Origin: an uncultured Collinsella sp.
GTDB taxonomy: Bacteria; Actinomycetota; Coriobacteriia; Coriobacteriales; Coriobacteriaceae
Length of the DNA: 9,295 bases
Assembly: GCA_900552185.1 (NCBI GenBank)
Contig: URYT01000062.1
Coordinates: 1-9,295 of the forward strand
Direction of reading: 5' to 3'
Both the position numbers and the translations under genes were made by a program. The notes beneath the pieces were generated by a model that was not told the origin of the DNA, did not search any database, and saw only the letters and a list, made by a program, of their open reading frames with translations. Positions 6,601 through 9,295 of this stretch are shown here, in pieces. Numbering within the stretch: position 1 is the stretch's first letter; each line of letters starts with the position of its first letter.

Positions 6601-6604
6601 CTCT

Positions 6605-7627
6605 ATGACGGCAAGCGACACGACCGAGACAATTAAAAAGGGAAATTCGGAGCCCAGTTTCGATAAAACGGCTCAGCGCATCCTCAATCTTTTCTTTGTG
6701 CTCAATAGCTCCCCCGAACCGCTGACGACCGAGCAGATCGTCTTGGATTCTGACCTGGGATATGGCTCGGGCAATATCGACTCGGATAAGCGCAAGTTTC
6801 GACGCGATCGTGACAAGCTGCTCGAACGCGGCATCTTAATCAAGGAGGTTCGCCCCACCGGCGCGCAGGAGACCGAGGAAAGCTCGTGGACAATCGACCG
6901 CGAGCACACGTTTGCGGCAGGCGGCCTCATTACCGCAGACGACGCCGATATCCTGCTCAACGCCATCGACCAGACACTAGCGGCCGGCTCATCCACTTTT
7001 GCCGCACCGCTTGCCGATATTCGCTCCAAGATTGCCTATCTCACCGGCAGGACGACGGTAGACGAGGCGCCGATCAGCCGCTCTCCCACCGTCGATGCGG
7101 TTTGGAGCGCCTTTGCCGAGCGATGCGCGCTGCGATTTTTATATCAGAACGGACGCGGCGAGCAGAGAGAACGTACCGTCTGCGTCTACGGCATGTTCGA
7201 GCGCGAGGGCGTGGCTTACTTCTGCGGCCTCGACAACGTCACCGACGACATCAGGACATTCCGCTGCGACCGTATCGTTCGCGCTTGGCGTCCTTCGAAG
7301 GCCTACGTCATCCCCGCGGACTTCAACCTCAGCGACTACCTGTTCTTTGAATTCGATTTTGCCGACCGACCGCCCGTTGCAGCCACGTTCTCATTCGCCC
7401 CTCAGACGCAGATCGATATGATCAACGGTCTCACGCGTGGGCGAGGTGAGCTCGTACACACCGATGTGGGATGGACCTGGACCGTTGACGTGCGCGATCT
7501 TGAAGCCGGCGCCTCATTTTGCATGGCCCACGCCATGGACGGCATGAGGCCCGTGGCCCCCAAATCGCTCAAACAGGCGTGGAACCACCTCATTGAAAGG
7601 ACGGTGCACGAGTATGCCCGTGCGTAA
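6605..7627 (+). CDS. PafB/PafC-like WYL-domain transcriptional regulator, first of a pair
   Basis: A 340-residue cytoplasmic DNA-binding regulator of the helix-turn-helix plus WYL class. Residues 22-82 form the N-terminal winged helix domain, ending in the typical KRKFRRDRDKLLERGI stretch. The WYL domain spans about 163-228: AFAERCALRFLYQNG, then EGVAYFCGLD, then RTFRCDRI (217-224), whose Arg and Asp residues are the conserved ligand-contact set. The WYL triplet itself reads A-Y-F (204-206). The rest, to residue 340, fits the C-terminal WCX-type extension, including VGWTWTVDV. The gene overlaps the next one by 14 bases, so translation is probably coupled and the two products likely pair. Two adjacent WYL genes of this size match the PafB-PafC arrangement, a heterodimeric DNA-damage activator in mycobacteria. 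No Pup or proteasome gene is visible here, so the name is an analogy. Confidence 0.88.
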   Translation: MTASDTTETIKKGNSEPSFDKTAQRILNLFFVLNSSPEPLTTEQIVLDSDLGYGSGNIDSDKRKFRRDRDKLLERGILIKEVRPTGAQETEESSWTIDREHTFAAGGLITADDADILLNAIDQTLAAGSSTFAAPLADIRSKIAYLTGRTTVDEAPISRSPTVDAVWSAFAERCALRFLYQNGRGEQRERTVCVYGMFEREGVAYFCGLDNVTDDIRTFRCDRIVRAWRPSKAYVIPADFNLSDYLFFEFDFADRPPVAATFSFAPQTQIDMINGLTRGRGELVHTDVGWTWTVDVRDLEAGASFCMAHAMDGMRPVAPKSLKQAWNHLIERTVHEYARA

Positions 7628-8531
7628 ACTCACCAGCGAGCAGAGACTCTCGCGCGCCATCGACATCATGGAGGCCCTCTACGCCGCCGGCGAGAGCGGC
7701 ATGACACGGACCGAGATTTGCAGTCGCTTTGACATCACGGGGGTATCGCTCGACGAGATTCTCGAGATCGTCTCGACGCTCGCGGACCGAGAATCGGGCG
7801 CGCGCATCATCTGCGAATGCCGCGGCGAGCGTGTGGTCCTCACCGGTGACGCCGGGCGTGTGCTACCGCTGCGCTTGAGTGCCGCCGAGGGCGCTGTGCT
7901 CAACCATGAACTTGAATCGTTGGGGATCGAGCCGCATACGGCAGCTCGGATTCGACATGCCCTTCTACCCGAAGAGCTCGGCTATAACCAGCGCGTCTTT
8001 GACACCGTCAACCACGGGTCGCACTGGCAGCAGCTGAGCTGCGCCATTCAGGACGGTGTTCGCTGCCGCATCTCGTATCGCTCGATGGACGATGCACGGC
8101 CACGTGAGCGTCTGGTCGACCCCTTGCGCATTACGGCAAACGGCGACCAAACATACCTGATTGCCTGGGACATCGCGGTCGATGAGCAGCGCACCTATCG
8201 CATGGATAAAATCGAGGGACTCGCCTTGACGGAAGACTCCGTCGTGCCTCATGCACCGGACGTCACATCCCTCCACGATTCCCTTGCTCGGACGCAGCGT
8301 AGCGCAAAGCTCTTGATGCCATTCGATATGGCGGAGCATCTGGACTGGGCCGGCATCACCCTAATCGAGCGCAGCGGGGCAGACATGGCAACGGTAACCG
8401 TGCATTATGGCTCCGAGCGTTGGCTACTGAGCCAGGTAATCGCAGCGGGCGGAGCCATCCGCATCTTGGATGACCCCGCCCTGTCAAAGCGTCTGTGCGA
8501 TATGGCAAAGACCCTCGTCTGTCCGCTTTAG
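7614..8531 (+). CDS. PafC/PafB-like WYL-domain transcriptional regulator, second of a pair
   Basis: A 305-residue paralogue of the preceding regulator. I chose the ATG at 7614 (MPVRKLTSEQR). A TTG at 7593 is possible, but the winged helix begins only at residue 8, so the extra seven residues add nothing. AAAGGA (7596-7601) is 12 bases from the ATG, rather far, consistent with reliance on coupling to the upstream gene. The N-terminal helix-turn-helix is about 8-80, an intermediate segment with PLRLSAAEGAVL is about 85-120, the WYL domain is about 138-203 with YRSMDD, DQTYLIAWD and RTYRMDKI (193-200), and a WCX-like end follows, with VTVHYGSERWLLSQV. The WYL triplet is T-Y-L (180-182). The product most likely forms a heterodimer with its partner, since both keep a DNA-binding and a ligand-type domain. 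Its TAG overlaps the stop of the opposing helicase gene. Confidence 0.88.
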   Translation: MPVRKLTSEQRLSRAIDIMEALYAAGESGMTRTEICSRFDITGVSLDEILEIVSTLADRESGARIICECRGERVVLTGDAGRVLPLRLSAAEGAVLNHELESLGIEPHTAARIRHALLPEELGYNQRVFDTVNHGSHWQQLSCAIQDGVRCRISYRSMDDARPRERLVDPLRITANGDQTYLIAWDIAVDEQRTYRMDKIEGLALTEDSVVPHAPDVTSLHDSLARTQRSAKLLMPFDMAEHLDWAGITLIERSGADMATVTVHYGSERWLLSQVIAAGGAIRILDDPALSKRLCDMAKTLVCPL

Positions 8532-9295
8532 CGCCGCCGCTCGTGGCGTGCACGCCACAGTTGCAGATAGTGCCCGATCTGCGCCGATTCGATGCGCTGG
8601 TAGGAGCTCGTAGGCAGCGACGTTAAGAACTTCTTTCCGTAGCCCTTCGTCACCAGGCGCGGGTCGGCCAGAATCAGCACGCCGCAATCGGTCGACGAGC
8701 GGATAAGGCGGCCGGCCGCCTGCTTGACCTCGAGCACCGCCTCGGGCAGCGAATAGCGCGCCCAAGCGCGGTCTTCGCGCAGGTTGCGCTCGCACGAGAG
8801 CGGGTCCGTGGGACTCGAGAACGGCAGCTTGGGAATGATGACGCAGCGCAGCGTCTCGCCGCTGGCGTCGAATCCCTCCCAAAAGGCCTTAAGAGCAAAA
8901 AGCGACGAGGTCGGCTCGTTGATAAACCGGTCGCGCAGGCGACGAGGAGATGAGTTGCGCTGCTGGCAGTTGAGCTCCAGACCCGCACGGGCCATCTTGG
9001 GCTCAACGCGGGCGTACAGGTCTTCCATGTCGCGCCGATTGGTGAACAGCGTGAGCACCGATCCGCCCATGGCAAGATGGGCGTCGACCAGCACGCGCTC
9101 GAGCGCCGTAAGATAGCTCTCACGATCGCGCGGATCGGGGATATCGCCCGCAACGACTACGGCCATGTTCGAATCGAAGTCGTAGCTCGAATCCAGCTTG
9201 CAAGCGCGGCAGTGCGACAGTTCGCCGGTGTTCAAGCCCAGGGCCGCCTCGAAGGCGTCAAATTTCTCGTCCACCGCCAGCGTGGCGCTGGCGAA
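8528..9295 (-). CDS. dinG: DinG/Rad3-type superfamily 2 DNA helicase, C-terminal part (5' end outside window)
   Basis: The C-terminal 255 residues of an ATP-dependent helicase, open to the window edge. Numbering from the edge, SATL (3-6) is the end of motif III, as in the TSATL of DinG. GGSVLTLFTNR (77-87) is the motif IV strand, FWEGFDASG (138-146) is motif V with the family's FWEG signature, followed by IIPKLPFSSPTDP, and QAAGRLIRS (192-200) is motif VI with its arginine finger, then ADPR and the YGKKFLTSLP ending. These are hallmarks of the DinG/XPD branch, 5'-3' helicases that clear R-loops, D-loops and damaged forks. The ATP-binding half, and any Fe-S cysteines or nuclease domain, lie outside, so DinG versus a DinG-like paralogue cannot be settled. 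The stop TAA (8530-8528) overlaps the TAG of the second WYL gene, leaving no terminator space. Confidence 0.85.
   Translation of the reverse strand, partial: FASATLAVDEKFDAFEAALGLNTGELSHCRACKLDSSYDFDSNMAVVVAGDIPDPRDRESYLTALERVLVDAHLAMGGSVLTLFTNRRDMEDLYARVEPKMARAGLELNCQQRNSSPRRLRDRFINEPTSSLFALKAFWEGFDASGETLRCVIIPKLPFSSPTDPLSCERNLREDRAWARYSLPEAVLEVKQAAGRLIRSSTDCGVLILADPRLVTKGYGKKFLTSLPTSSYQRIESAQIGHYLQLWRARHERRR
8543..8558. other. Perfect 16-bp palindrome just past the WYL operon end
   Basis: GTGGCGTGCACGCCAC is a perfect palindrome (six-pair stem with TGCA loop if it folds as RNA) starting 12 bases after the stop of the second regulator gene, inside the last codons of the helicase gene. It lacks a T-run, so it is not a standard intrinsic terminator. 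It could be a 3'-end stabilising hairpin or a dyad protein site, or reflect the Arg/Ala-rich codons encoding WRARHE. Confidence 0.4.

Larger units (their letters stand above)
6407..6604. promoter_or_regulatory. Divergent intergenic region with promoter-like elements
   Basis: These 198 bases separate the minus-strand M28-like operon from the plus-strand regulator pair and must hold promoters for both. A 9-bp direct repeat, CCCCGAGCG, lies at 6481-6489 and 6523-6531, exactly 42 bp apart. Read on the minus strand, each copy is followed by a -10-like hexamer: TATACT (6480-6475) directly, and TAAGAT (6519-6514) after CGT. A short inverted repeat GTATA-N10-TATAC (6462-6481) and the 8-bp palindrome TGCATGCA (6444-6451) lie closer to the M28-like gene. 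On the plus strand TAAAAT (6564-6569) is a possible -10 for the regulator genes, but I see no good -35. Promoter assignments are tentative. Confidence 0.5.

Noticed and set aside
7593..7613. TTG at 7593 as start of the second WYL regulator
   Set aside because: It adds seven residues that are not part of the winged helix domain, and an ATG is available at 7614. A weak possibility remains because the spacing of the ribosome site to the ATG is long.
9202..9213. Cys-x-x-Cys (HCRACK) in the helicase as an Fe-S cluster site
   Set aside because: It is a single pair located after motif III, whereas the Fe-S cysteines of the DinG/XPD family are four residues located between the Walker A and B motifs, outside this window.

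Overview
The window looks like chromosomal DNA of a high-GC actinobacterium of the class Coriobacteriia, most likely Collinsella or a close gut relative. This is inferred from the roughly 60% GC composition by eye, a SpaA-type adhesin whose C-terminal region resembles those I know from that class, and a tandem pair of PafB/PafC-like WYL regulators next to a DinG-type helicase. No RNA gene, CRISPR array, insertion sequence or phage gene is visible.

Layout. (1) Bases 2-2908, + strand: the 3' part of a large cell-wall-anchored surface protein with six CnaB/SpaA-type modules, a unique C-terminal domain and an LPATG sorting signal; the 5' end lies outside the window. (2) Bases 2918-2953: a strong hairpin with A/T flanks that can terminate both this gene and the opposing operon. 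(3) Bases 2975-6406, - strand: a two-gene operon. The first gene encodes a 1063-residue membrane protein whose ends resemble an M28 zinc aminopeptidase, but the fold is interrupted by two membrane hairpins and about 680 residues of acidic low-complexity sequence, and several metal/catalytic positions are altered. The second encodes a 72-residue single-pass membrane protein starting at GTG. (4) Bases 6407-6604: a divergent intergenic region with a 42-bp-spaced direct repeat and promoter-like elements. (5) Bases 6605-8531, + strand: two overlapping WYL-domain regulator genes. (6) Bases 8528-9295, - strand: the 3' part of a DinG/Rad3-type helicase gene, whose stop codon overlaps that of the second regulator.

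How the parts may work together. The right half is consistent with a DNA-damage theme: PafB and PafC form a heterodimeric, RecA-independent damage-response activator in mycobacteria, and DinG is a repair-associated helicase. That is family knowledge plus proximity, not proof. The adhesin belongs to the sortase surface-display pathway; no sortase is in the window. The least explained object is the M28-like membrane protein with its small companion. It is the best candidate here for something undescribed: a membrane-bound, perhaps catalytically altered peptidase fold carrying a long disordered arm with an internal T-S-F-E repeat.
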